Source: Caccoplasma_A sp045587545
GTDB taxonomy: Bacteria; Bacteroidota; Bacteroidia; Bacteroidales; G3-4614
NCBI GenBank assembly: GCA_045587545.1
Contig: JAZNCN010000024.1
Coordinates: 1-59,036 of the forward strand
Direction of reading: 5' to 3'
Length of the DNA: 59,036 nt
Part shown: positions 8,585 to 17,304 of the stretch, one piece after another
How the letters are laid out: each line of letters begins with the position of its first letter
Numbering within the stretch: the stretch's first letter is position 1
Translations under genes and position numbers: made by a program
The notes under the pieces: generated by a model
Seen by the model: the letters and a program-made list of their open reading frames with translations, nothing else
The model's database searches: none
Told to the model about the DNA's origin: nothing

Positions 8585-10000
8585 TTATTTACGCCCCTTT
8601 GCAAAGCCAATTTGTGTGCGTACACAACGGAATCCTATATATGAGCGTTGCTCGTTTTGGAACTCCCACATTCTTATATCGGAACGAATGAAGTTTGAGA
8701 CATCTTTCCAAGAACCTCCGCGTACTATTTTGCGTTTCATTTGGTATGGGTCCTCTTTTGCTGCATTATAACGGTAATCGGGATTCATGTCGCTTGTATA
8801 AGCCATTCCCCCTTCGCTGTATGCTGTTGATGTCCACTCCGAAACGTTTCCTGCCATATCGTACAAGCCAAAGTCATTTGGAGGATATGTGGCTACTTTT
8901 GAAGATATTAAGTTGCCGTCTTTAACGTAATTTCCCTTTTGGGGTTTAAAGTTTGCATTAAAACAGCCTTTCTCTGTCATTGGAATATCGCCTCCCCAAG
9001 GATATTTATTCTCATTTACTCCAGCTCTTGCAGCGTATTCCCATTCAGCCTCTGTAGGTAAACGATAAGGCTCAATATATGGAGTTTGTAATGCTGCTAA
9101 CAAATATTGTGTACGCCAAGCACAAAAGGCAGTGGCTTGTTCCCATGAAACTCCTACAACGGGATAATCGTTATATCCGGGGTGTGAGAAGTAAAGACGC
9201 ATATATGGTTCGTTATATGCATTGTCAAAGTCGTTTATCCACGCTGTTGTGTCGGGATAAATATTTACAATGTATGTGTTCAAGAAATCAAATTCGCTGC
9301 TTAATGGGCGTGTAATAGTTTCGGTAACTATCTTTCCGTCATCATTAATGAATGCTGTATCTTTTGATATTATTACCTCTGCATTAAGATCAGGTTTGAT
9401 ATCTGTATTTAAGATTCTGCGTGTAGGGTCAAGACGGTTACGACGTTTTGCTGCTTCGGTATGATTAAATATCTCATAGCGATAGTTCATTTGAGTTGGA
9501 TCCAACTCTTTTTGACCTGTAATTGGGTTGATGCGATATACACTTTCAATTGCGCGAGCCTCATCTTCTGTCGGGTTTTTCCAAGGAATTGCTCTTGCCC
9601 AATTTAAGTATGGTTTTACAGGATTTCCTTCGCGGTCTTCTTCAATTTTGAAAGCTTCGTTACCTCCAAATGCAGGATCGGCAAGGCGTTCGCGAATTAT
9701 TGAATCGCGTACCCAAAACAAAAATTGTTTGTATTTACCATTGGTAATCTCTGTTTCGTCCATCCAAAACGACTCAACTGATATAGGTTTGTCGTTTTTG
9801 GGAGTACCCCATACAGAGTCCTCTTCGGCGCAGCCTGCAGTAAACGAACCTCGTTCTATAAGTACCATTCCATAAGGCATAGGTTCGCCCCAAGCTATTG
9901 CTCTAACACCTACGAGTTCTCCTCCACCTCCACCTGATGATGATGGAGCGCATGAAGTTATCAATGCTGTTACCGCTACTATAAAAAATAATTTTTTCAT
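8585..10000 (-). CDS. gldK: T9SS ring lipoprotein GldK/PorK
   Basis: The signal peptide ends in a lipobox (ALITSC, Cys17), so this is an outer-membrane-facing lipoprotein. The rest is a formylglycine-generating-enzyme (FGE/sulfatase-modifying)-like fold: MVLIERGSFTAG, ESFWMDETEITNGKYKQF, PVVGVSWEQATAFCAWR, YRLPTEAEWEYAARAG, GNVSEWTSTAY, IVRGGSWKD and IGFRCVRT. In the T9SS this fold is structural, forming the ring with GldN. The 471-residue length fits the family. It is the second gene of the porP-gldKLMN operon, 42 nt after porP. Confidence 0.94.
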   Translation of the reverse strand: MKKLFFIVAVTALITSCAPSSSGGGGGELVGVRAIAWGEPMPYGMVLIERGSFTAGCAEEDSVWGTPKNDKPISVESFWMDETEITNGKYKQFLFWVRDSIIRERLADPAFGGNEAFKIEEDREGNPVKPYLNWARAIPWKNPTEDEARAIESVYRINPITGQKELDPTQMNYRYEIFNHTEAAKRRNRLDPTRRILNTDIKPDLNAEVIISKDTAFINDDGKIVTETITRPLSSEFDFLNTYIVNIYPDTTAWINDFDNAYNEPYMRLYFSHPGYNDYPVVGVSWEQATAFCAWRTQYLLAALQTPYIEPYRLPTEAEWEYAARAGVNENKYPWGGDIPMTEKGCFNANFKPQKGNYVKDGNLISSKVATYPPNDFGLYDMAGNVSEWTSTAYSEGGMAYTSDMNPDYRYNAAKEDPYQMKRKIVRGGSWKDVSNFIRSDIRMWEFQNEQRSYIGFRCVRTQIGFAKGRK

Positions 10001-10042
10001 ACTTTTTTTAATTTTTTCTGATGAGTTTTGTGTGATAAATCA

Positions 10043-10993
10043 TCAGAGTATGCGAATACTTTTATGTTTATTTTTTGTTTTTTTCCCTAAGTCAAGTTTC
10101 ATGCTGTATCCTACAAATACTTCGTGGCTTCCACTTGTTACTTTTACTATGTCCGACAGTGAATAATCGTAAGAATATCCTAACATTACTCCTTTCCATT
10201 CCCCTCCTAATGAGAATATTAGAGCGTCATTAAGTCGGTACGACAAGCCTCCCCAAATAAATTTGTTGTATTTTACTATTGCTCCAAATTCTACCTGAAT
10301 TCTTTTGACAACGGTTTTTAACAACAATGAGGGTTGCAATATGAATAACGAATTTTTAAATGGAATATTGCCTCCTGCAGTAAAATAAAATGAAGAGGGT
10401 ACATAAGTTTCATATTTTTCATCAAAAGTTATCTTTGGAGAGGTAAGGTGCATTGCCGAAAAGCCTGTCCAAAAATATTTATGCGTATAGTAGGCTCCAA
10501 ACCCTAAGTCAAAAGCCATGCCCTTAACTTCGGTGGTTGGTATTCCTTCGTCAGTTTGTGTATGGTAGTCGCTCTCCGGTATATATACCTCACTTCCGTC
10601 AAAAACTTGATTTATCAGACCAAATTGTAATCCTAAACCAAGTTGTCCTCCCAAAAGTTTTACTTTGAATGAGTATTGTATTCCTAATGCTGTATTTGAG
10701 AAAAGGCCAATCTTCTCGCTTGAAATTACTGCTCCAACACCATGTTGCTGCTTGAAAAGTTTAAAGGGCATATCTCCCATTATTATGAAGGTTTTGGGAG
10801 CTCCCGGCATTTTTACCCATTGTTGTCGGGTGGCAGCGCGTATATTGAGTTTGTCGGTTGAGCCTGCGGCTCCGGGATTGTAATATGTAGGTAAAGCCCA
10901 ATATTGACTAAGTTGCGCATCGTATTGTGCATATCCTTTTTCGTATATGCACAATGCAATGATGGCAATCAATATTATCTTTATTCGGCTCAT
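10043..10993 (-). CDS. porP: PorP/SprF-family T9SS outer membrane protein
   Basis: The 316-residue protein has a signal peptide (IILIAIIALCIYEKGYAQ) and the PorP/SprF signature YDAQLSQYWALPTYYNPGAAG. A small beta-barrel with many Gly/Tyr strands follows (GVGAVISSEKIGLFSNTALG, WGGLSYRLNDALIFSLGGEW). It sits directly upstream of gldKLMN on the same strand, as in Porphyromonas gingivalis, where PorP is needed for secretion. No TAnnTTTG motif was found in the 87 bp between it and the upstream sulP gene, and no terminator either, so transcription may continue from sulP. Confidence 0.92.
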   Translation of the reverse strand: MSRIKIILIAIIALCIYEKGYAQYDAQLSQYWALPTYYNPGAAGSTDKLNIRAATRQQWVKMPGAPKTFIIMGDMPFKLFKQQHGVGAVISSEKIGLFSNTALGIQYSFKVKLLGGQLGLGLQFGLINQVFDGSEVYIPESDYHTQTDEGIPTTEVKGMAFDLGFGAYYTHKYFWTGFSAMHLTSPKITFDEKYETYVPSSFYFTAGGNIPFKNSLFILQPSLLLKTVVKRIQVEFGAIVKYNKFIWGGLSYRLNDALIFSLGGEWKGVMLGYSYDYSLSDIVKVTSGSHEVFVGYSMKLDLGKKTKNKHKSIRIL

Positions 10994-11080
10994 TCTTAGA
11001 GGTTGTTTCTAATAATAACTAAGAAAGAGCTCATAAATTGTTTTTTATGCAATTAAAATTTATTTTTATTGAAAAAATCT

Positions 11081-12796
11081 TTATTGCTCTTTGTGTGAGT
11101 TTACGTAGGCATTGGCTTTTGCAACAGCATCGCGAATGTTATCGCAAATGTTTTCAGGTTGCATATGGTTTGTGATGCCTCCCTTTTTCAATGTCTCGTG
11201 AACCGATTTGTGTACTCCTGAAAGTATAATTCTTATACCCTCTTTGTGTGCTGAGTCAATAAATATTTCAAGGTTGTGTAGTCCTGTTGAGTCAATAAAT
11301 GGAACTTTGCGCATTCTTAAAATACGTACAAGAGGTTTATCGCTCAATACACGCATTTGCTCGTCAAACTTATTTGCTATACCAAAAAAGAATGGTCCAT
11401 CAATTTCATATACCTCAACGCCTTTTTCTAATTTCAAGTGTTCCTCTTCAAGAGATGCAAGGTTATGATCATCATCGTCAAGATTTAAATCTTTGCGTAT
11501 AACCGAAACATGAACGTTCTCTGTTACTCGTTTCAAGAATAGTATTACAGCAAGAAGCAATCCTATTTCAATAGCTATATTTAAGTTGAATACCACTGTT
11601 AAAAGAAGAGTGAGCCATAGTACTATAACATCGGCATTTCTAACTTTTGATAGTGAGCGGATAGTTCTCCAACCACTCATGTTGTATGCAACAACAATAA
11701 GTATTGCGGCAAGACATGACATTGGAATGTGTACTGCTAATGGTGCAAGTAATAAAAGTATGAGAAGAAGCACTACGGCATGAATAATTCCGGCTATTGG
11801 TGTTCTACCTCCGTTGTTTATATTTGTCATTGTGCGGGCAATAGCTCCTGTTACGGGAATACCGCCGAAAAGAGGAGAGACTATGTTTGCTGCACCTTGT
11901 GCAATCAATTCTGTATTAGAGTTGTGTCGTTCTCCGATAACACCATCTGCGACTGTAGCTGATAAAAGAGACTCTATTGCTCCAAGCATTGCTATGGTAA
12001 ATGCAGGAGATATAAGATTATTTACAACTTCCCAATTTAAAACAAATCCTTCAGGAGCCTTAATATTTGCGGTTATCGTTCCAAAACGGTCGCCAATAGT
12101 GTCAACGCCTTCAAGTCCGGCAAAAGTCTTTAGTAGATAAACTACAATAGTAACCAATACTATAGCAACAAGTGAACCGGGTATGCGCTTTGTTATTTTG
12201 GGAGTAAACATTATTATAAGCAGAGTGGCTACTCCAACAAGTAGTGTTGCAATGTGTGTACTACCTATATTTTGGAAATATGCTCCCCATTTTGAGAAGA
12301 AGTCGGCAGGGAGGTTTTCAATGTGCATACCAAAGAAATCCTCTATCTGGGTTGAGAAAATTGTTACGGCAATACCTCCTGTGAATCCAATAACAATGGG
12401 ATAGGGTATAAATTTTATGATAGCTCCAAATCGGCACAATCCCATAACAAGTAACATTATACCTGCCAAGAGAGTGGCAATTGCCAATCCTTCCATACCA
12501 TATTGGGCAATAATACCTGCCACAATAATGATGAATGCGCCGGTTGGACCACCAATTTGCACGCTGCTTCCGCCAAGGAACGATACTATAAATCCTCCGA
12601 TAATTGCAGTAATTAAGCCGGCTTCGGGTGTTACTCCTGAGGCGATACCAAAGGCAATGGCAAGAGGCATTGCCACTACACCAACTATAACTCCCGCCAT
12701 TAGGTCGGAAATAAACTTTTTCTTATTGTAATTTTTAAGAGCTTTAAAAAGAGAAGGCTCAAAATCAACGGTTTTAAGTAATGATTTTAGTTCCAT
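11081..12796 (-). CDS. SulP-family anion transporter with STAS domain
   Basis: This inner-membrane protein of 571 residues has ~12 hydrophobic helices (SLC26/SulP core, residues ~35-420, with GVVAMPLAIAFGIASGV and VQIGGPTGAFIII). A cytoplasmic STAS domain follows (~445-560, with RKVPFIDSTGLHNLEIF). SulP proteins move sulfate, bicarbonate or other anions; the substrate is not readable here. The second helix-bundle motif VTGAIARTMTNINNGGRTPIAG is typical. The start MELKSLLKTVDFEPSLF lies 53 nt downstream of a -7 match. Confidence 0.9.
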   Translation of the reverse strand: MELKSLLKTVDFEPSLFKALKNYNKKKFISDLMAGVIVGVVAMPLAIAFGIASGVTPEAGLITAIIGGFIVSFLGGSSVQIGGPTGAFIIIVAGIIAQYGMEGLAIATLLAGIMLLVMGLCRFGAIIKFIPYPIVIGFTGGIAVTIFSTQIEDFFGMHIENLPADFFSKWGAYFQNIGSTHIATLLVGVATLLIIMFTPKITKRIPGSLVAIVLVTIVVYLLKTFAGLEGVDTIGDRFGTITANIKAPEGFVLNWEVVNNLISPAFTIAMLGAIESLLSATVADGVIGERHNSNTELIAQGAANIVSPLFGGIPVTGAIARTMTNINNGGRTPIAGIIHAVVLLLILLLLAPLAVHIPMSCLAAILIVVAYNMSGWRTIRSLSKVRNADVIVLWLTLLLTVVFNLNIAIEIGLLLAVILFLKRVTENVHVSVIRKDLNLDDDDHNLASLEEEHLKLEKGVEVYEIDGPFFFGIANKFDEQMRVLSDKPLVRILRMRKVPFIDSTGLHNLEIFIDSAHKEGIRIILSGVHKSVHETLKKGGITNHMQPENICDNIRDAVAKANAYVNSHKEQ

Positions 12797-12856
12797 TGTT
12801 CTTCTGTTTAAGAAACTTTATAATGTGATAATTTAAACTTTCTAAAATTGAGGGTG

Positions 12857-12864
12857 CAAAATTA
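12857..12864 (-). promoter_or_regulatory. Possible -7 element for sulP
   Basis: Minus-strand TAATTTTG fits TAnnTTTG. No matching -33 TTG is present at the expected place, so confidence is limited. Confidence 0.35.
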
Positions 12865-12940
12865 CTTATTTATAAGTAATAATTAAACTTTTTTTGATGT
12901 TAAAATGAACGATTATTATAAGTTTTGTAAACTATTAGGT

Positions 12941-12982
12941 AAAACAGACTCCAAAGGTTTTCAGCCCTTTGGAGTCTGTTTT
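12941..12982 (-). terminator. Hairpin terminator after the GNAT-like gene
   Basis: A perfect 17-bp stem (12941-12957 with 12966-12982) and 8-nt loop overlaps the last base of the gene's stop codon. T runs on both sides are short (four on minus, five or more on plus), so it could work in either direction. The gene it ends reads on the minus strand. Confidence 0.75.
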
Positions 12983-14112
12983 TATATTAGTTTCTTGTGG
13001 AATGCTCTACGACGTTTATGTTGTACAGTATCAAACATTGCCCATTGGTTGTGAATTTTTGTGTTGTCGTCCAATTCGGGATTTGTCTCAACCATTTTGT
13101 GCCCTTGATTTTTACAGTGTGTAAATATTTTTTCAAAAAATAGGGCATTTGCTCCTTTGCTTTGGTAGTCGGGGCGAACGGCAATTAACAAAAAATCAAC
13201 TATCTCATTCCCTTTTTTGAATGCCTTAAGCAGGTGATACCAACCAAACGGAAATATTCTGCCATTTGATTTCTGTAAAGCTTTTGAAAGCGACGGCACA
13301 GTTATGCCTACACCTACTACCTCATCTTGTTCATTTAATACAATCGCAACACCATCTTTGTGTAACATTGGCAGATACATCTTTATATAGTGTTCTACTT
13401 GGCGGGGGGTAAGAGGTGAGTATCCAAACAATTTGTCGTATGCAATGTTTATGATTTGGAATAAAGATTGCCCGTATTTATCGGCCAGCTCTTTTATGCT
13501 TTTGCATTCGGCAAGTTTTAGACCATATTTCTCTTTTACTATTTTTGCTATGCGGTAGTGCTTTTCAGGTAAGTCGTCAGGGACGATTATTTTAAATTCA
13601 ACCCAATCTTGAACCTTTTCGTACCCTAACTCCTCAAAATGTTCTGAGTAGTATGGGTAATTATATATTGTAGCCATTGTGCCGAGTTGGTCAAATCCTT
13701 CAACAAGACACCCTTCGGGATCCATATCGGTAAAGCCCATAGGTCCCTCAATCTCTGTCATGCCATTGAGGATTGCCCAATTCTCAATCCATTCGGTAAG
13801 AGCAATACTAACCTGTTTGTCATCAATAAAATCAATCCAGCCAAAGCGAGCGCATTTCTTTCCGGTACGTTCATTTACGGCATGATTTATTATGCCTGTT
13901 GCACGACCTACAGGTTTACCCTCTCTGTAAGCCATAATGCTGATAGATTCACAAAAATCGTATGCCGGGTTCTTTTTAGGATTAAAAGTATTAAGTTCAT
14001 CAATCAAAAAAGGCGGTACGGCATATTGAGAACCTTTATATAGCCTGTTTTTGAAATTTGTGTATTTTATAAAATCCCATAAAGAGGAGATTATCTTTAT
14101 CTCTATATTCAT
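12982..14112 (-). CDS. GNAT-like acyltransferase family protein (double-domain, ~380 aa)
   Basis: This 376-residue cytoplasmic protein has the layout of a Bacteroidota family with a degenerate N-terminal and a C-terminal GNAT-like domain. The C-terminal part has IVDFLLIAVRPDYQSKGANALFF, the acetyl-CoA-binding motif A pattern (V-x-P-x-x-Q-x-x-G-x-x), and ends in ETNPELDDNTKIHNQW. The N-terminal part has EIEGPMGFTDMDPEGCLVEG, conserved in the family. The substrate is unknown. Hairpins or control regions bound it on both sides, so it is probably monocistronic. Confidence 0.6.
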   Translation of the reverse strand: MNIEIKIISSLWDFIKYTNFKNRLYKGSQYAVPPFLIDELNTFNPKKNPAYDFCESISIMAYREGKPVGRATGIINHAVNERTGKKCARFGWIDFIDDKQVSIALTEWIENWAILNGMTEIEGPMGFTDMDPEGCLVEGFDQLGTMATIYNYPYYSEHFEELGYEKVQDWVEFKIIVPDDLPEKHYRIAKIVKEKYGLKLAECKSIKELADKYGQSLFQIINIAYDKLFGYSPLTPRQVEHYIKMYLPMLHKDGVAIVLNEQDEVVGVGITVPSLSKALQKSNGRIFPFGWYHLLKAFKKGNEIVDFLLIAVRPDYQSKGANALFFEKIFTHCKNQGHKMVETNPELDDNTKIHNQWAMFDTVQHKRRRAFHKKLI

Positions 14113-14355
14113 AGTATTATGCTTGCATTTTATTATAACAACAAATTTTTCTCTTCTGTTGTATTTATATTTAAAAATAAATCAGCAAAAACTCTTTCAA
14201 ATAAATCTAAAGTGAAATTTAAACACTCCTTTATTACATCGCAAAAATAATAAAAATATGTTTTGAAAAGCCTATTAATCCTAACGAAAAATAGTATTTT
14301 AAAAATTTAAAAATAAAATTTACACTAATTGGCGAAAAATTTCTTTAATCAAACA
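14113..14355. other. AT-rich spacer between divergent GNAT-like gene and pckA
   Basis: No gene or convincing hairpin is seen. A minus-strand TATTTTTG at 14242-14249 could be a -7 element for the GNAT-like gene, but it would give a ~125-nt leader and has no -33 partner. Confidence 0.4.
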
Positions 14356-14384
14356 TTGCACTTCCAAAATTTGTATTACCTTTG
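14356..14384 (+). promoter_or_regulatory. Promoter of pckA
   Basis: TTG at 14356-14358 and TACCTTTG at 14377-14384 are separated by 18 nt, close to the Bacteroidota -33/-7 arrangement. The leader would be about 110 nt. Confidence 0.65.
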
Positions 14385-14389
14385 TAAAC

Positions 14390-14501
14390 GGTTAAGGATT
14401 GGTTTTGATGAACTGTCCTTTTAAATTTTAGGTTCAAAAACCTATGAATAGTTTTGATGAGATATAATTTTATAAAATAACTTTTTAATTTAAAAACTAC
14501 A
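14390..14501 (+). other. pckA 5' leader with a direct repeat and small hairpin
   Basis: GTTTTGATGA occurs twice, at 14402-14411 and 14451-14460, 49 nt apart. Between them lies TAGGTT-CAAA-AACCTA, a 6-bp hairpin. AAGGA at 14394-14398 can also pair with TCCTT at 14416-14420. The role is unknown; a post-transcriptional control region is possible. Confidence 0.35.
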
Positions 14502-16109
14502 ATGGCAACATTAGATCTAAGCAAGTACGGAATTAATGGAGCAACTGAGGTTATCCACAATCCGTCTTATGATGTCCTCTTTGCAGAGGAGACAAAACCA
14601 GGTTTGGAAGGTTTTGAAGTTGGTCAAGTAACTGAGCTTGGCGCAGTAAACGTAATGACAGGAGTTTACACAGGTCGTTCACCTAAAGACAAATTCTTTG
14701 TAAAAGATGCTACCAGCGAAAATACAGTATGGTGGACATCAGATGAGTACAAAAATGACAATAAACCTGTTACCGAGGAGACTTGGAAAACATTGAAAGA
14801 GATAGCAGTTAAAGAGCTTTCAAATAAAAAACTTTTCGTAGTTGATACATTCTGCGGAGCAAACGAGGCTACACGTCTTAAAGTACGTTTCATTGTTGAG
14901 GTTGCATGGCAAGCACACTTCGTGTCAAACATGTTCATTCTTCCTACAGCAGAGGAGTTGGCAAACTACGGAGAGCCCGATTTCGTTGTTTACAATGCAT
15001 CAAAAGCAAAAGTTGAGAACTACAAAGAGTTAGGTCTTAACTCAGAGACTGCAGTTGTATTTAACCTAACAACAAAAGAGCAAGTAATCATCAATACTTG
15101 GTATGGTGGTGAGATGAAGAAAGGTATGTTCTCAATCATGAACTACTTGAATCCTCTTAAAGGAATTGCTTCAATGCACTGTTCTGCAAATACTGACAAA
15201 GAGGGTAAAAGCTCTGCAATCTTCTTCGGATTGTCAGGAACAGGAAAAACAACTCTTTCAACTGACCCCAAACGTCTATTGATTGGTGACGATGAGCATG
15301 GTTGGGACGATGAAGGTGTATTCAACTACGAAGGTGGTTGCTACGCTAAAGTTATCAACCTTGACAAAGAGAGCGAGCCCGATATCTACAACGCTATCCG
15401 TCGCGATGCATTGTTGGAGAACGTAACAGTTGATGCAAACGGAAAAATTGATTTCGCTGATAAGAGTGTAACAGAGAATACTCGTGTATCATATCCTATC
15501 AATCACATCGAGAACATCGTTAAACCTGTATCTAAAGGACCTCACGCACAACAAGTAATCTTCTTGTCAGCTGACGCATTTGGTGTATTGCCTCCTGTAT
15601 CAATCTTGACACCCGAGCAAACTCAATACTACTTCCTTTCAGGATTTACAGCTAAATTGGCAGGAACTGAGCGCGGTATTACTGAGCCTACTCCAACATT
15701 CTCAGCATGTTTCGGAGCAGCATTCCTTTCGTTACACCCAACAAAATACGGAGAAGAGTTGGTTAAGAGAATGGAGAAAACAGGTGCACGTGCTTACTTG
15801 GTAAATACAGGTTGGAACGGAACAGGAAAACGTATCTCAATCAAAGATACTCGCGGTATCATCGATGCAATCCTTGACGGATCAATTGATAGCGCTCCAA
15901 CTAAGAAAATTCCTTACTTCGACTTTGAAGTACCTACAGCATTGAACGGAGTAGATACTAACATCTTGGATCCTCGCGATACATATGCAGATCCAGCAGA
16001 GTGGGACGCAAAAGCAAAAGATCTTGCAGAGCGTTTCATCAAAAACTTTGCTAAATTTACAGGTAACGAAGCAGGTAAAGCATTAGTTGCTGCAGGACCA
16101 AAATTGTAA
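14502..16109 (+). CDS. pckA: Phosphoenolpyruvate carboxykinase (ATP)
   Basis: The enzyme interconverts oxaloacetate + ATP and PEP + CO2 + ADP. In gut-type Bacteroidales it usually runs toward oxaloacetate in the fumarate/succinate pathway. Motifs are GVYTGRSPKDKFFV, the kinase-1a P-loop FFGLSGTGKTTLS (about residues 243-255), the metal-binding DDEHGWDDEGVFNYEGG, FLSADAFGVLPP and the adenine region NTGWNGTGKR. At 535 residues it has normal length. It is monocistronic, with its own promoter at 14356 and a strong terminator at 16132. Confidence 0.96.
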   Translation: MATLDLSKYGINGATEVIHNPSYDVLFAEETKPGLEGFEVGQVTELGAVNVMTGVYTGRSPKDKFFVKDATSENTVWWTSDEYKNDNKPVTEETWKTLKEIAVKELSNKKLFVVDTFCGANEATRLKVRFIVEVAWQAHFVSNMFILPTAEELANYGEPDFVVYNASKAKVENYKELGLNSETAVVFNLTTKEQVIINTWYGGEMKKGMFSIMNYLNPLKGIASMHCSANTDKEGKSSAIFFGLSGTGKTTLSTDPKRLLIGDDEHGWDDEGVFNYEGGCYAKVINLDKESEPDIYNAIRRDALLENVTVDANGKIDFADKSVTENTRVSYPINHIENIVKPVSKGPHAQQVIFLSADAFGVLPPVSILTPEQTQYYFLSGFTAKLAGTERGITEPTPTFSACFGAAFLSLHPTKYGEELVKRMEKTGARAYLVNTGWNGTGKRISIKDTRGIIDAILDGSIDSAPTKKIPYFDFEVPTALNGVDTNILDPRDTYADPAEWDAKAKDLAERFIKNFAKFTGNEAGKALVAAGPKL

Positions 16110-16131
16110 TACCTATAAATTATAATAACCG

Positions 16132-16164
16132 AAAGGGGCTGTGCCACGCACAGCCCCTTTTTTT
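16132..16164 (+). terminator. Terminator of pckA
   Basis: GGGGCTGTGC-CAC-GCACAGCCCC (10-bp GC-rich stem, extended by AAA/TTT) is followed by seven Ts. It is a classic intrinsic terminator, 25 nt after the stop and in the gap to the convergent ABC operon end. Confidence 0.93.
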
Positions 16165-16180
16165 GTTTAGGATACTGTCA

Positions 16181-16199
16181 ACTGACAACTAAAAAACTA
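16181..16199 (-). repeat. Short TTAGTTGT-type repeat overlapping the stop of the ABC permease gene
   Basis: Read on the minus strand, the permease stop TAG is followed at once by TTTTTTAG, TTGTCAG and TTGACAG. This matches the tail of the dispersed repeat described at 26789 and 27120. Confidence 0.5.
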
Positions 16200-17300
16200 C
16201 GTCTGTTTTTTATATGTTATTGCTGCCAATATATTAAATATTATTGCCGATATGCCTAATGCGGCAAAGTTGTGCCACATCTCTAATATTGAGGTGCCTT
16301 TTAGATATACCGAGCGTAGTATCTCTATAAAATAGCGTGGTGGCAGTATTAATGTAAAGTATTGCGCCCATTCGGGCATTGAGTCAATGGGGGTAAATAG
16401 TCCGCTCATCAGTATAAATAGCATTACAAAGAAGAACATCACAAACATTGTTTGTTGTAAGGTCTCTGAAAAGTTTGCAATGGTAACGCTAAATCCCGAT
16501 ATTGTGAATATAAAGAGAATAGCTCCAAAATATATTGTAGCTATTGAGCCTACCGGAGCAAGCCCATATACTAATAGGGCTACAACCATTGCTATTGATA
16601 ATACAAAGAGTCCTATTATCCAATATGGTACAAGTTTTGATAGTGTAAATGTAAGACGCGAAACGGGTGTTACATTTATCTGTTCAATGGTGCCGTTCTC
16701 TTTTTCCCCTACAATGCTGAGTGCAGGTAGAAATCCGCATATAAGTATAAAGAGCATTATCATAAGGGCGGGAATCATATAGTAGCGGTAGTTGAGTGTG
16801 GGGTTAAAGCGGTTTTCTACTGTAATCAACTCCGATATTTGATTTGGGGTTTGCTCCTTTTGTAGCTCAATAAGGGTTTTGCTTATGCTTTGTATTACAT
16901 ATTGCATACCTATTCCTCCCTTTGTGGCATTTACGGCATTTGCTGTAATGCTTATTTTGTCGGGTGTGGAGATGTGCATATCGCGCTCAAAATTATCGGG
17001 GACCTCTATTATTACATCAACTTTGCCCTCTTCTAATTGGCTTAAAACATATTGGTAATCGTTGATATTATACCTTAGGGTAAGGTATTCTGATGCTTCA
17101 ATGTTTGTTGCTATGCGATGTGAGGTTGTGGAGTGGTCAAAATCGACCAATGCCACGTTTACGTTTTTAACGTCCATAGTCATAATAAGAGGCATTATAA
17201 GCATTATCAGAATGGGGAATGCTATAATCAACTTCGGCAGAAATGAGTGTCGCTTTATTTGCAGAAACTCTTTTTGTAATAATACTATAAATGTTCGCAT
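16197..17300 (-). CDS. ABC-2 type efflux permease (second of pair)
   Basis: The protein has one N-terminal transmembrane helix, a large extracytoplasmic domain (~40-170) and five C-terminal helices, as in YbhR/YbhS-type ABC-2 permeases. IVGEKENGTIEQINVTPVS is the conserved cytoplasmic segment. I chose Met16 of the longest frame (MRTFIVLLQKEFLQIKRHSF, 367 aa): it begins 4 nt after the upstream permease stops and aligns with the family, whereas the longer frame would overlap it by 41 nt. It is the last gene of the efflux operon. Its stop codon is part of a dispersed repeat. Confidence 0.88.
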   Translation of the reverse strand: MRTFIVLLQKEFLQIKRHSFLPKLIIAFPILIMLIMPLIMTMDVKNVNVALVDFDHSTTSHRIATNIEASEYLTLRYNINDYQYVLSQLEEGKVDVIIEVPDNFERDMHISTPDKISITANAVNATKGGIGMQYVIQSISKTLIELQKEQTPNQISELITVENRFNPTLNYRYYMIPALMIMLFILICGFLPALSIVGEKENGTIEQINVTPVSRLTFTLSKLVPYWIIGLFVLSIAMVVALLVYGLAPVGSIATIYFGAILFIFTISGFSVTIANFSETLQQTMFVMFFFVMLFILMSGLFTPIDSMPEWAQYFTLILPPRYFIEILRSVYLKGTSILEMWHNFAALGISAIIFNILAAITYKKQT

Positions 17301-17304
17301 CTTA

